This document shows positions 1 through 9,361 of a stretch of DNA of 39,045 nt, piece after piece. The notes under the pieces were generated by a model. The model made no database searches, was not told where the DNA came from, and saw nothing but the letters and a program-made list of their open reading frames with translations. The DNA is taken from NCBI RefSeq assembly GCF_011378905.1, contig NZ_WTPY01000039.1:1-39045 (forward strand), in the 5' to 3' direction. Every line of letters starts with the position of its first letter. The stretch's first letter is position 1. A program made the translations under genes and the position numbers. Source of the stretch: Paraglaciecola sp. 20A4 (GTDB lineage Bacteria > Pseudomonadota > Gammaproteobacteria > Enterobacterales > Alteromonadaceae).

Positions 1-54
1 GCCAATTATCTGGAAGCTGTATTAACAGCGGGATTCAGTAGCATGATTAATTAA
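1..54 (+). CDS. 3' end of an unidentified gene (partial)
   Basis: Frame 1 is open from the window edge for 17 codons and ends in tandem TAA stops (52-57). The visible tail reads ANYLEAVLTAGFSSMIN. It has a protein-like composition, but it is far too short to assign to a family. It would be convergent with recQ. It could be chance. Confidence 0.25.
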   Translation, partial: ANYLEAVLTAGFSSMIN

Positions 55-80
55 TAAGCATTCATGCGGTTGCCCTGACC

Positions 81-125
81 CTGACCCCAATTACTCCTCC
101 TGCCAATTACTGACCCCAATTACTC
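81..125. repeat. Two direct copies of a 16-bp motif
   Basis: The sequence CTGACCCCAATTACTC occurs at 81-96 and again at 110-125, a period of 29 bases, with a further CCAATTA between them. Motifs of this TGACCCCAATTA type recur in marine gammaproteobacterial intergenic DNA, often near small REP/Y1-type transposase remnants. That association is from memory and is not shown here. The copies lie between the partial gene and the 3' end of recQ. Confidence 0.6.
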
Positions 126-162
126 TCTGTGAAACCTAGGAATGGTTAGGTGATTATCTAAT

Positions 163-2349
163 TTAAATACCTTTATGCTGCACGAAATAGACCCTTAATA
201 AATGCAATTGGTCGTAGGTTATTTGTGCATTCAGGGCATCGAACACGGGCTTTAATCGGGCAGCCCCGTGTTGCTGAAAGGCGTTGAGGGCCTTATCTGT
301 TTCAGTTTTATTGAGTTTCGTTGTTAAGAGTAGACGCTCGGGTTGGTTGAGACAATTGCCTGCTAGTACATAGTCATACAGGTGCTTGTTAATGGTATTA
401 GCTTTAACCTTGTGCTGAATGGCGAGTGCCTCTATATCGTTACCTTCTTCAAAGGCATTGATAATTTCAAGCGTTTTTGCACTGGTTTTTGGCGAGGTAT
501 GGCTGCTTGCCTTAACAGTTTTACTGGGTGCTTGATCATTAGTCATTTCTTGCAGATTATTCTGCTGGCAATAATCATTGATAAGCTGTAGAAAAATATC
601 ACCGTATGTGTCTAATTTTGCCTGACCAACTCCGTGAATTTTTAATAAACTTTGGGATGAGCGAGGAAAGTAGTGAGCCATTTCGTTTAACGTGCGATCA
701 GCGAACACTGCATAAGGCGGAATATTGTCTGCGTCTGCTATGCGCTTACGCTCAGTCTTAAGTATTTGCACTAGCGCTGGGTCACCCGGCTGCGCTGGGG
801 TAGAACTGATTTTACTGCTAACGGTTGCTTGCTGTAGCAAGGCGAAGAAGGGGGCATTACCTTTGAGCACGTCAGCTGCTTGTTTGGTCAGACGCAGCCC
901 GCCGAATTGCTCATCTTGACTCAACAACCCCTTCTGCAACAGCTGACGCGAAAGCACCATCCACTGCTTCTTGCTGTACTCATTGCCAATATTATAGGTA
1001 GAAAGCAAGTTGTGCTGGTTTTGCAGAATTTTTTCAGCGCTTGAGCCACGTAGTACATCAATAATATGACTAGCACCGAAGCGCTCACCTGTGCGATAGA
1101 CACAAGAAAGAAACTTTTGCGCAGGGACTGTTAAATCGCTTTTTTGCTTGCTTTCATTACAGCAGTTGTCGCATTTTGCGCAATTTTCACTTTGTGGCGC
1201 TTCGGCAAAATACTGTAGTAATGGCAGTCTACGGCAAGTGTCTGTTTCAGCCAGTGCAAGCATTTGATTAAGGTGCCCGGTGGCAATTCGTCTTTCTTGA
1301 TCGTCGGAAATCTGGTCGATAAAATAGCGAACCTTTCCGGTATCACCGTAACCAAAGAGTAAAAGGCAATCGGCAGATAAACCATCGCGCCCAGCTCGGC
1401 CAATTTGCTGATAATACCCTTCAATATTTTTGGGTAAATCGTAATGTAAAACATAGCGCACATCGGGTTTGTTAATACCCATACCAAACGCAATGGTGGC
1501 CACCACAATATGCACATCATCTCGAATAAAGCGTTCTTGCGCCTCATTGCGCCTGGCACTGCTAAGCCCTGCATGATACGCCACCACTGAGTAACCATCG
1601 GCGCTAAGTTTAGCGCTCAGTTCATCAACCTGCTTGCGTGACAGGCAGTAAATAATGCCAGATTGCTCTGGATGCAGCTTAATAAAACTGGTGCACTGCT
1701 GGTAAGGATTGTCTTTAGGTAATACCTCTAAATATAGATTTGGCCTATCAAAACTGGCAATAAATTCGCTGTTATCAGGAATATGAAGCTGTCGCTTAAT
1801 GTCGGCTCGCACCCGTGGTGTGGCTGTGGCAGTCAGGGCAACGCAGACCGCACTGGGGAACTGCTCAAGTAGAAGATTAAGTTGGCGATATTCAGGTCGA
1901 AAATCATGGCCCCACTCTGAAATACAATGTGCCTCATCAATGGCAATACAAGCAATAGTAACGCTTTTTAATAGCGCAACAACATTGCTTTGCAAGGCCG
2001 TTTCTGGAGCTAAAAACACTAATTTACAACGCTGCTCCCCAATGGCCTGTAGATTGTCTTGATATTCTAGTTTTGAAAGAGAGCTATTCAATACACAAGC
2101 TGGAATATTGAGTGCATGGAGTTGACGGACTTGATCTTGCATCAGTGAAATTAGCGGTGAAATAATCACTGTTAGACCATCGAACAGTAAAGCCGGAATC
2201 TGATAACACAAAGATTTACCGCCACCGGTAGGCATGATCGCCAGAGTGTTTTTCTTATGGAGTACGTTGCCAATAATCGCTTTTTGCGATTGGCGAAACT
2301 CATTAAAACCAAACACATCCTTAAGGGTTTTACTGGCTTGGTCGATCAC
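163..2349 (-). CDS. recQ: ATP-dependent DNA helicase RecQ
   Basis: This is a 3'-5' superfamily 2 DNA helicase acting in recombinational repair and stalled-fork processing in the cytoplasm. The N-terminal RecA-like core has Walker A TGGGKS (residues 41-46) and the DEAH box (138-141) followed by the RecQ-type aromatic-rich loop. The second RecA lobe has the QxxGRAGRDG motif. A zinc-binding cysteine cluster (C-x2-C-x2-C near residues 390-400) and winged-helix RQC region follow, then an HRDC domain at about 525-605. A C-terminal extension (about 620-728) carries helix-turn-helix-like segments, making it longer than the E. coli protein of roughly 610 residues. The only usable start is GTG at 2349, because an in-frame stop lies two codons upstream. 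AAAAGGA sits about nine bases before it. It appears monocistronic. Confidence 0.97.
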   Translation of the reverse strand: MIDQASKTLKDVFGFNEFRQSQKAIIGNVLHKKNTLAIMPTGGGKSLCYQIPALLFDGLTVIISPLISLMQDQVRQLHALNIPACVLNSSLSKLEYQDNLQAIGEQRCKLVFLAPETALQSNVVALLKSVTIACIAIDEAHCISEWGHDFRPEYRQLNLLLEQFPSAVCVALTATATPRVRADIKRQLHIPDNSEFIASFDRPNLYLEVLPKDNPYQQCTSFIKLHPEQSGIIYCLSRKQVDELSAKLSADGYSVVAYHAGLSSARRNEAQERFIRDDVHIVVATIAFGMGINKPDVRYVLHYDLPKNIEGYYQQIGRAGRDGLSADCLLLFGYGDTGKVRYFIDQISDDQERRIATGHLNQMLALAETDTCRRLPLLQYFAEAPQSENCAKCDNCCNESKQKSDLTVPAQKFLSCVYRTGERFGASHIIDVLRGSSAEKILQNQHNLLSTYNIGNEYSKKQWMVLSRQLLQKGLLSQDEQFGGLRLTKQAADVLKGNAPFFALLQQATVSSKISSTPAQPGDPALVQILKTERKRIADADNIPPYAVFADRTLNEMAHYFPRSSQSLLKIHGVGQAKLDTYGDIFLQLINDYCQQNNLQEMTNDQAPSKTVKASSHTSPKTSAKTLEIINAFEEGNDIEALAIQHKVKANTINKHLYDYVLAGNCLNQPERLLLTTKLNKTETDKALNAFQQHGAARLKPVFDALNAQITYDQLHLLRVYFVQHKGI

Positions 2350-2712
2350 GCATTATGTCCTTTTAAGTGGTTATTATTTTGCTCATACACTGCTACTAGG
2401 ATAACAATATTTAGCCAAAAAATTCTTTGGCCACGTTAATTACGGCTTTAATAGAAGGTATGTAAAATATCCGTTTAGCATTGCTGTGACTAGCGCACTG
2501 TTTGGTTAGCCTTGACCTTATGTAATAACACCACAAGTAAGGTCGTCTAAACAGATTCGGCTTAAAAATTAATTAAGCGTATTTACGTACATCGCCACTA
2601 TCACAAACTCTGCAACGCACTTGGATAAACAAAAAGTAGCGAGGTTGAAAGGTATATCAACTCGTCGTACATAAGATGCCTATCTCAAATATGCTTAAGG
2701 CTCAAGAGCTGC
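2350..2712. other. Intergenic region between recQ and the 1397-residue membrane protein gene
   Basis: About 360 bases with no convincing gene. It must hold the recQ promoter (minus strand, right of 2349) and the transcript end of the gene at 2713-6906. The only clear structure is the hairpin at 2514-2544, listed separately. Confidence 0.6.
2514..2544. repeat. Imperfect hairpin downstream of the 1397-residue gene
   Basis: GACCTTATGT (2514-2523) can pair with ACA-ag-TAAGGTC (2533-2544): ten base pairs with a two-base bulge and a nine-base loop. It lies 170 bases beyond the stop of the large minus-strand gene. It could end that transcript, but there is no adjacent T-run, so a classical intrinsic terminator is not supported. 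Confidence 0.35.
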
Positions 2713-5700
2713 TCATTTTTGCAGATTACTGCGGATCAAATTAGCGCTATTGGTTAAGCTGCCAATAGTACCCAACACACCCATTGCTGATGCCACGATC
2801 ATATACAAAGAGTTACCTGATGTCAGAGCTATTGTGCCAATAACCATTACAATCAGTAACGTCACGGGTAGCCTATAACTCTGCCACCGGCCCAAGTTAC
2901 CCTCCGCAACCAGTTGATGAAGGGTTTCTCTGTCTTCGGCATACTGAACAAAATAAGCGAAACTCTTATTGACGATATGTACTCTGCCTCGTTTGACTTT
3001 TATGAGTCCATTCAAAGCCAAGTGTTCTAACATTTGCAGATTGGCGGGATTTACTCGTTTGTTTTGGGCCAAATAGAATAGTGCTAGCTTCTCTGCGGCT
3101 GAACAGGATTCCCACTTGAAACGATAAAGAGCTTCAGACTTAAGTAAAATAAAGTTAATTGATGCCCATTCTTTGTGGGTTTTTTGCCAATCTTTGAGGT
3201 ATATCCAACGCAATAAATTAAACGACTTATACCATGTGTTAGCGATGGGTAAGTTTAATTCAGAACGAAGAAATTCCAACATTGGAAATGCATCCACTTC
3301 ATGTTGAATAAATTTTAAATCTAGATTTTCTTTAAGGTCCGAGGGGACTAAAACGGAGAAATCCATGAGGCATTCAGCCCACGAGAAATATTCCCCGTGT
3401 TCAAGTTGTTGGGTGCTTTGTCCTTGAGAATTTAGCAGCGTATCTTTTAAACACAAACGTTGCAGGCTGTGAAATTCACTGATAATAGTGACGCTGGCAA
3501 GGTGCCCTGCTATTTCTAGCGATTTTAAATGATTAATAAAACGTAGCAGTAGTTTTCGTTGTATGGGTAGTTCTAAGCTCATCTCTATATCCCATAGCGT
3601 TAATGCTATTCCTTGTTTGCTTTTTTCCAAGGATATTTTCATATTGGGAAAAGGATTATCTTGCCCTGCAATCTCTACTAACGACGGGCAAAGAATAAAG
3701 AAGTCTTCAAATAGTGCTGGTAAATGTTTGGTCTTGGTTTGCCATTGCTGTAACAACAGCGCAATGTTGTGGCCAGCAGTTGGAACAGTATTCAAGTCGA
3801 GCACCAATGCCTTATTCGGATAATAGTCATCTATTTTATAGGGGCGGTTAACGATTTGATTAAGATGGCGCAAAAACTCTGGGGGCCCGAATAAGCGCAC
3901 GGCCAAAATGAGTTTATTAAAGCGCACCCAGACAAAACACAGCAGTACAAAACTGACAGCCATGATAAATAAATATCCGTTCAAATCTGTCTTACGCACG
4001 AGTTTCGATGTATCGGATTCCACACTCGCTGATTTAGGTTGCGTATCCTTTTTAAACCCCAAATAACGTGTTACCCAACTTTTCATATCCGACGTATTTA
4101 CAAGCTTACCAAAATGGCGAACGTCTTTAGGTTGCATATATGGGGTTGCAGCGGCCTTCAACGTTAAGGTCTTTTCCCATTCATCTGAAATGGGCATAAG
4201 ACTCAAGGGGGCCACGTGAAAACGGCTGATCGAATTAGGATAGCGGTTAAGTGCACTGGTATGTAATTCCTGACGTTCTTGATTTAATCTAGCGGGATAT
4301 AACTTTTGGGTGTAGTACCAGTTCAAACTTAAAGACGAAGACATACCGACCTGTTGCAGGTAAAAAGTGCATAAAGCGCCAGTAAAAATATAACAAATGG
4401 TTAATACGAACGCGCCCTTTTTACTGTTTATTGGCCGACGCTGGGCCTGCCGTGACTGGCTATAGTACTTCTGGTATTCAAAATATCCCCAAAGTAAACA
4501 TGCGATGGCGGCCAGTACCGTCACCCAATATACATAGGGTTGCTCTGGTCCATTTGAGCGATTAATAGCGCTGTCGAGCCAAAAACCAAGATAGATACTG
4601 GCAATATAAATTGAACTAAACAACATGATTTTGCGTCGGTCGATGACCAATGGAATTGACCATTTTAGTTTGATTAAACCGGTATCAAAAAAATGCCGTA
4701 TTATCACGATGCATAACGAAATAAATAATAATATTACGGCCATGGTGATGCTGTTTAGCAAAAATAGATTGGTCATAAAAATATCAAGACTATCGTTAGG
4801 CATAAACATTACTAATGCCCATTGCTCGATGGGCATTTCTTGATAACTAAAAGTACCGGCTATGCCATGATAAAACCCTTCTACCCAATCCTCGTCTGAG
4901 CCTAGACCTGCGCGTATGCGGTGAGTGATTTTTTCGGTACCCTGACCAAAACTAAATAAATTTTCTACTAGGGTACGGTCTTCTTCCAAATGAAATAAGA
5001 CCTGCCCGGAGTCTCGGTCAACGACCATATAGGTCATGTCTAATAATTTATTAGGCTGATTAAATTCAGTCATCGTTAGGGATGGTAGGGCAATGTCGGC
5101 CACCATGACATTACCTTCACCATTTTCTTGAGGGATGTCGTAAAGGGGCATACCTATTGTGCTGCCACGCGTTCCGTTATTAAGATTCAACAGGCGTTGT
5201 ATATAGAAGTTGTTTATATCCAGCGAACTTTGCTTATCCGCCGACTTAGATAGGTCACCGAACTTTGCGTGCCAACCTTTTAGGTCACGGACATTTCTAA
5301 AATATTGCCTCTGTGCAAGTTGGAAGCTGGTAGGTTTTTTATTATTTTCGCTGAAAAAAAACATCGGCATAGTATCGCTACCGTCTTTATCCAAGAGCAC
5401 AATATTTAAAATTTTAGTCTGTTGGCTGCTCCCTTTTTCGGCGTTAAACCACTGGGCATACTTTTCATCATCTTTTTCGCTAGGTATAAACTGCAGGCCG
5501 GGGGCAAAAAAGTTTATCTGATTCAATCGTTTTTTGTTTGTAATAACCGGTTCGAGATCACAATCTGTGGGCCTATCTACAGTTTGGTATACATCTGTTA
5601 GCGTACTGTAACTCCACTGAGTTTCTTCTTTGATTGAATAGGGTGAATTATAATTGTTACAGTGTAATAGAAGGGAAGCGAGTGCTGTGCGTTCCGCAGT

Positions 5701-6906
5701 TTCAGTTTGCTGAACAGTGTTCTCTGGTAAGTTTTCTGGCAGAGCTTCAAGCAATTTTCGATAAAATTTACGGTATGTATCGAGCTCATTAATTATCTCG
5801 CTCATCTCTTGATCAAAGCTAGAATTGATATTGGTTAGCAGTTGCTTTGCTTGCGTTTTTTTATAGCTCTGTTCGGTGGTTTTTTCCCCGTAGGCGAGCA
5901 ACAGTGAAATAACCATTACAAAAAGAACATAACTGCAGACCATTGTTAAGTAATAAAATATATCTCCCACCGCTTGATTGTTGGACAACATAAATAGACG
6001 TGACATGACCCAAGCAAAGATCAAGATCAGCAAAGTTATCGACAATAAACTTAAATTCCAGCGCTGGCTTTGCTCTGCCTTAAGCATGGGTTTGGGCAAT
6101 ACACCCAATACATAAAGAGGTTCTGCGATATCACCTATGAGCTTATCTGTATTGCTCATTTTGTAAGGATAGATGAAAATACGGTACTCACCCGCGGTGA
6201 GTTGTAAATCTAAAAAATGATTGAATCCAGGTAGTTTTTGCCCTTCAACGGGGGACGATTGCTGGTTGTCGGATGCCAGATCTTTCCAACTGAGGTTTTG
6301 TTTCTCGGCAATTAGCCGGCTTATATGGTTAACATTAATGATTGAAAGGGCCGATTGTTCCCCGCGACTCGCAATGACTTTATTAAATTGATTAACGAAT
6401 AGATAGAGACTAAAGCCTGCTGTGGGAATAGGCAAAATGTCGTTGCTGGTAACACTTGCGCATGGGTTTTTCTTGTTGCCCTTTTCTTTTTCCGGTTCTT
6501 TGACATCGTCAATTCCCTTTGGCAAAACTGAAAAATTTTGCCCGTCGAATTGGTAGGAAAAGAGCTTGGTTTGTGCGCCAGTTTCATCCGTTGGTTTACA
6601 GCTTTTGCTTTGCTGACTTGTCAGCTTTGCACTTTTGTAACTGGGTAGTATGGCCCGTATATTGGCTTCGCTTTCGCCCCATTCATACAAGCTAATTAAT
6701 TGGGCGAGGTTATTATCTAGTTGTGAGGCGGCTTCAGACAACACTCGAAAATAATTGGTATTAGCAAAATTTTCTTGCTGCAGCCTGTATTGATAATAAC
6801 CGAAGGCGACAATCGAAAAAATGCCAATCAAAGCCAGTAACCAAATACGTAAAAACTTTGGTTTACGGGGAAGGGGAGAATTGTTTTCCGTTTGATTTGT
6901 GGCCAT
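2713..6906 (-). CDS. Giant membrane protein: Cache-like sensor, degenerate NTPase-like domain and winged helix
   Basis: This 1397-residue protein is not one I can name. Predicted membrane segments lie near residues 20-41, 284-303, 314-338, 711-737, 759-777, 791-809, 831-850, 978-1000 and a closing pair at 1347-1385. Residues 42-283 and 339-710 would be outside. The second segment ends in a pattern typical of double-Cache sensors (MVVDRDSGQVLFHLEED, then about 60 residues to the next membrane helix). Residues 1030-1160 look like an alpha/beta nucleotide-binding-like fold (VLDLNT strand, later VTIISEFHSLQRL), but no GxxxxGK[ST] loop is present. Residues 1262-1320 resemble the winged helix after many STAND/AAA-type ATPases (AEKLALFYLA..NLQMLEHLALNGLI..NKSFAYFV). 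The architecture suggests signal transduction across the membrane. It stands alone, and its Shine-Dalgarno (AGGGA) is very close to the ATG. Confidence 0.8.
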   Translation of the reverse strand: MATNQTENNSPLPRKPKFLRIWLLALIGIFSIVAFGYYQYRLQQENFANTNYFRVLSEAASQLDNNLAQLISLYEWGESEANIRAILPSYKSAKLTSQQSKSCKPTDETGAQTKLFSYQFDGQNFSVLPKGIDDVKEPEKEKGNKKNPCASVTSNDILPIPTAGFSLYLFVNQFNKVIASRGEQSALSIINVNHISRLIAEKQNLSWKDLASDNQQSSPVEGQKLPGFNHFLDLQLTAGEYRIFIYPYKMSNTDKLIGDIAEPLYVLGVLPKPMLKAEQSQRWNLSLLSITLLILIFAWVMSRLFMLSNNQAVGDIFYYLTMVCSYVLFVMVISLLLAYGEKTTEQSYKKTQAKQLLTNINSSFDQEMSEIINELDTYRKFYRKLLEALPENLPENTVQQTETAERTALASLLLHCNNYNSPYSIKEETQWSYSTLTDVYQTVDRPTDCDLEPVITNKKRLNQINFFAPGLQFIPSEKDDEKYAQWFNAEKGSSQQTKILNIVLLDKDGSDTMPMFFFSENNKKPTSFQLAQRQYFRNVRDLKGWHAKFGDLSKSADKQSSLDINNFYIQRLLNLNNGTRGSTIGMPLYDIPQENGEGNVMVADIALPSLTMTEFNQPNKLLDMTYMVVDRDSGQVLFHLEEDRTLVENLFSFGQGTEKITHRIRAGLGSDEDWVEGFYHGIAGTFSYQEMPIEQWALVMFMPNDSLDIFMTNLFLLNSITMAVILLFISLCIVIIRHFFDTGLIKLKWSIPLVIDRRKIMLFSSIYIASIYLGFWLDSAINRSNGPEQPYVYWVTVLAAIACLLWGYFEYQKYYSQSRQAQRRPINSKKGAFVLTICYIFTGALCTFYLQQVGMSSSLSLNWYYTQKLYPARLNQERQELHTSALNRYPNSISRFHVAPLSLMPISDEWEKTLTLKAAATPYMQPKDVRHFGKLVNTSDMKSWVTRYLGFKKDTQPKSASVESDTSKLVRKTDLNGYLFIMAVSFVLLCFVWVRFNKLILAVRLFGPPEFLRHLNQIVNRPYKIDDYYPNKALVLDLNTVPTAGHNIALLLQQWQTKTKHLPALFEDFFILCPSLVEIAGQDNPFPNMKISLEKSKQGIALTLWDIEMSLELPIQRKLLLRFINHLKSLEIAGHLASVTIISEFHSLQRLCLKDTLLNSQGQSTQQLEHGEYFSWAECLMDFSVLVPSDLKENLDLKFIQHEVDAFPMLEFLRSELNLPIANTWYKSFNLLRWIYLKDWQKTHKEWASINFILLKSEALYRFKWESCSAAEKLALFYLAQNKRVNPANLQMLEHLALNGLIKVKRGRVHIVNKSFAYFVQYAEDRETLHQLVAEGNLGRWQSYRLPVTLLIVMVIGTIALTSGNSLYMIVASAMGVLGTIGSLTNSANLIRSNLQK

Positions 6907-7159
6907 ATCCCTAGCCTAAATATATATTATTGTTTGATTATTAACCAATATCATGAGAGTGCAAATAGAAGTGGTTGATTATTTTCCCGCAATTAAGTTA
7001 AGCGGCCAGATTAGGTTGGTAGATATAACGCTAGGGTGACGTGCAGAAGTCACTCTTTTTGATATTCAAGGTTTTGATAGTTAATGATTCATCGTTGTGC
7101 GTGGTGGTTTAGGACAAATTTGATTGTAATAGGTTGATATAAATTGTGGAGTACGCCCA

Positions 7160-8221
7160 ATGACAATCGACTTTATTGATGTGCAAGCGCCAGAGCCAGG
7201 TGAGTGGCAGCAAGTATCACCGGGTATTTTGTGGTTACGCATGCCGTTGCCCTTTGAGCTGGATCATATCAACTTATACTTGATTGAAGACGACGACCCT
7301 GTCACCGGTGAAAAAGGCTATGCACTTATCGATACTGGCTTTGGGGTAAGCAAAACGCAAGAGATATGGGATAGCCTACTGAGCAAATTAGATGTGCCCT
7401 TGACCAAGGTCATTGTCACCCACATGCATCCTGATCATATAGGTATGGCTGGTTATTTAGTCGATAAATATCGTGCACCCTTGTATATGAGCCATTCTGA
7501 ATACTTTGTTGGCAGAGCTATGAGCGCAGGCAGCAGAGGGGCATCAGACTGGCAAGACGACGAATATCTTGTGCGCTGTGGTATGTCATCAGAGTACGTG
7601 GCAACCGCCAGTGAAAACCGCAAAACGAATAAAGGGGTAGGGCAAGTTATTCGGCCAATTCCTTTGCATCATGAACGTTTGCAAGAGGGCGAAAACCTGA
7701 CCATTGGCACACATCAATGGCAGGTATTAATTGGTAGAGGTCACTCGCCAGAACATGTTTGCTTGTTTAACCCCACAACGAATGTATTGATATCAGGGGA
7801 TCATGTGTTACCCATTATCACCCCGAATATAGGGGTGTACAGCACCGAGCCAAATGCTAATTCTCTAAAAATGTATTTAGACACTTTGCCGCAGTTTAAA
7901 AACCTTCCACAGAACGCGCTGGTATTACCCTCTCATAAACAACCTTTTGTTGGGCTACATAAGCGGGTTGATGAACTGATTGAGCATCATCATGAGCATC
8001 TAGCCAACCTAAAATCGTTTTGTGCACAAGGTAAAACCATCAAAGAATGCTTACCTGTGTTGTTTAAGCGGGAATTAAATGAACACAATATGTTCTTCGC
8101 CATTGCCGAAGCGCTTGCACACCTGAACTATCTGTATTTTGAGGATGAAGTGAGCCGAGATATCAACGAAGACGGGCACTATGTTTTTACACTAACCTGT
8201 GAACATTTACGGCATGAATAA
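7160..8221 (+). CDS. MBL-fold metallohydrolase
   Basis: A 353-residue cytoplasmic metallo-beta-lactamase-fold hydrolase. All metal ligands are visible: THMHPDH (H88, H90, D92, H93), H195 in GRGHSPEH, D214-H215 in SGDH, and H259 in LPSHKQ. The C-terminal third (about 270-353) is helical and resembles the winged-helix extension of LACTB2/glyoxalase II-like thioesterase members. The substrate cannot be read from sequence; a thioester or other ester hydrolase is the likely class. GTGGAG at 7146-7151 is a well-placed ribosome-binding site for the ATG at 7160. It is divergent from the large membrane protein and convergent with the ZIP gene, so it is probably monocistronic. Confidence 0.9.
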   Translation: MTIDFIDVQAPEPGEWQQVSPGILWLRMPLPFELDHINLYLIEDDDPVTGEKGYALIDTGFGVSKTQEIWDSLLSKLDVPLTKVIVTHMHPDHIGMAGYLVDKYRAPLYMSHSEYFVGRAMSAGSRGASDWQDDEYLVRCGMSSEYVATASENRKTNKGVGQVIRPIPLHHERLQEGENLTIGTHQWQVLIGRGHSPEHVCLFNPTTNVLISGDHVLPIITPNIGVYSTEPNANSLKMYLDTLPQFKNLPQNALVLPSHKQPFVGLHKRVDELIEHHHEHLANLKSFCAQGKTIKECLPVLFKRELNEHNMFFAIAEALAHLNYLYFEDEVSRDINEDGHYVFTLTCEHLRHE

Positions 8222-8348
8222 AAATAATAGCAAAAGGATAAGCCGCTTTTATTTTTCATTTCAATCGGCATGAATCTCGTTATTTTTAAAGATGTCTTGT
8301 TCGAAACTATTGCGGAATTTTATCGCGGAATTCTGACAAAAAATATCG

Positions 8349-9095
8349 TTAAGGTATCGCCAAAAACAAAAGGACTATACCAGATACAAAAGCAGTTAAG
8401 GTCACTGCTCTGTCTTTTACATTGTGCGAAGTATCATTATTCACTTTGGGGATTAAATCTGCGGCGCCGATATAAATAAAATTGCCCGCAGCAAAAGGAA
8501 TAAGCCAAGAAATATCTATTTTAAACGATAGAAAATAAGCGATTAATCCGCCAAGTAAAAACGTTAGCCCAGATAGAAAATTGAATAACAGTGCTGAACG
8601 ATTTGACCAGCCACCATCAGCAAGTACCGCGAAATCCCCCAACTCTTGTGGTACCTCATGTGCTGCGGCGGCAAGCCAACTGGCAATACCCAAACGAATA
8701 TCGATTAAAAAGGTACCGGCTATTGCCATACCGCCCAAAAAATTATGCAGCCCATCGCCAAATAAAATTAAGTAGGTCAAAGGCTCTTTGTGTTTGCTTT
8801 GTTCACTGGGTATTTGATGGGTGTGCCGCCAATGCAAAAATTGCTCAAGAATGAAAAAAGCGGTAAACCCACTGATAACTAATAATCCAATCGTCACAAT
8901 ACCCAGATTAGCTTTAAGCGCGGCTGGGATCATATGTAAAAAAGCCCCACCAAGCAGCGAACCTGCCGCGAAGGCAACTAAAGGTAAGAGCAATTTTTTA
9001 AGGGTCGTAGGCTTCAGTAGTAAGGTTACACTGCCCACCAACGCTATTGAACTCATCAACAAACTACTGACTATTATCCAAGCTAATGTCGTCAT
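8349..9095 (-). CDS. ZIP-family divalent metal transporter
   Basis: A 248-residue polytopic inner-membrane protein with about eight transmembrane segments. It carries the two ZIP signature helices: GDGLHNFLGG (metal-binding His in TM4) and AAAAHEVPQELGD (TM5). A histidine-rich loop (HWRHTHQIP...KHKE) lies between TM3 and TM4, the usual place for the ZIP variable loop. ZIP proteins import Zn, Fe or Mn into the cytoplasm; the selectivity here is unknown. The gene ends convergently with the MBL hydrolase and starts divergently from the ferritin-like gene at 9362, which hints at joint metal control of the 266-base region between them. Confidence 0.92.
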   Translation of the reverse strand: MTTLAWIIVSSLLMSSIALVGSVTLLLKPTTLKKLLLPLVAFAAGSLLGGAFLHMIPAALKANLGIVTIGLLVISGFTAFFILEQFLHWRHTHQIPSEQSKHKEPLTYLILFGDGLHNFLGGMAIAGTFLIDIRLGIASWLAAAAHEVPQELGDFAVLADGGWSNRSALLFNFLSGLTFLLGGLIAYFLSFKIDISWLIPFAAGNFIYIGAADLIPKVNNDTSHNVKDRAVTLTAFVSGIVLLFLAIP

Positions 9096-9291
9096 TAAAC
9101 ACGCCTATTTTATGTATCGCGCAAAGCCATAACTCACTGTTTAAGAGATAAATTGAGCAAGCGAAAAAACTTTATTTAATTTTACGTTTTTTAACCGAAT
9201 ACAGCTAATTTCACGGTGTTTTGTAGTGATATAACCAGTGTAAGATATATATTTTTCAATTTGAGGCTTTGTTCCACAAAATTGATTTTCA

Positions 9292-9330
9292 TCAACATTA
9301 TTATCACTATCTAAATGATAATTAAGATCA
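9292..9330. promoter_or_regulatory. Candidate Fur box(es) between zip and ferritin-like genes
   Basis: TGATAATTAAGATCA at 9316-9330 matches the 7-1-7 Fur motif TGATAATnATTATCA at 12 of 14 defined positions. A second, weaker match lies at 9292-9306 (11 of 14 on the minus strand). Both sit 30-70 bases before the ATG at 9362, where an iron-responsive repressor could cover the promoter. Such AT-rich motifs also arise by chance. Confidence 0.45.
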
Positions 9331-9361
9331 ATTATTATGCATATTCATCAAAGAGAACAAC

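Noticed and set aside
8270-8479. 69-codon plus-strand frame over the 3' end of the ZIP gene
   Set aside because: It runs antisense through conserved ZIP coding sequence and has no family-like content.
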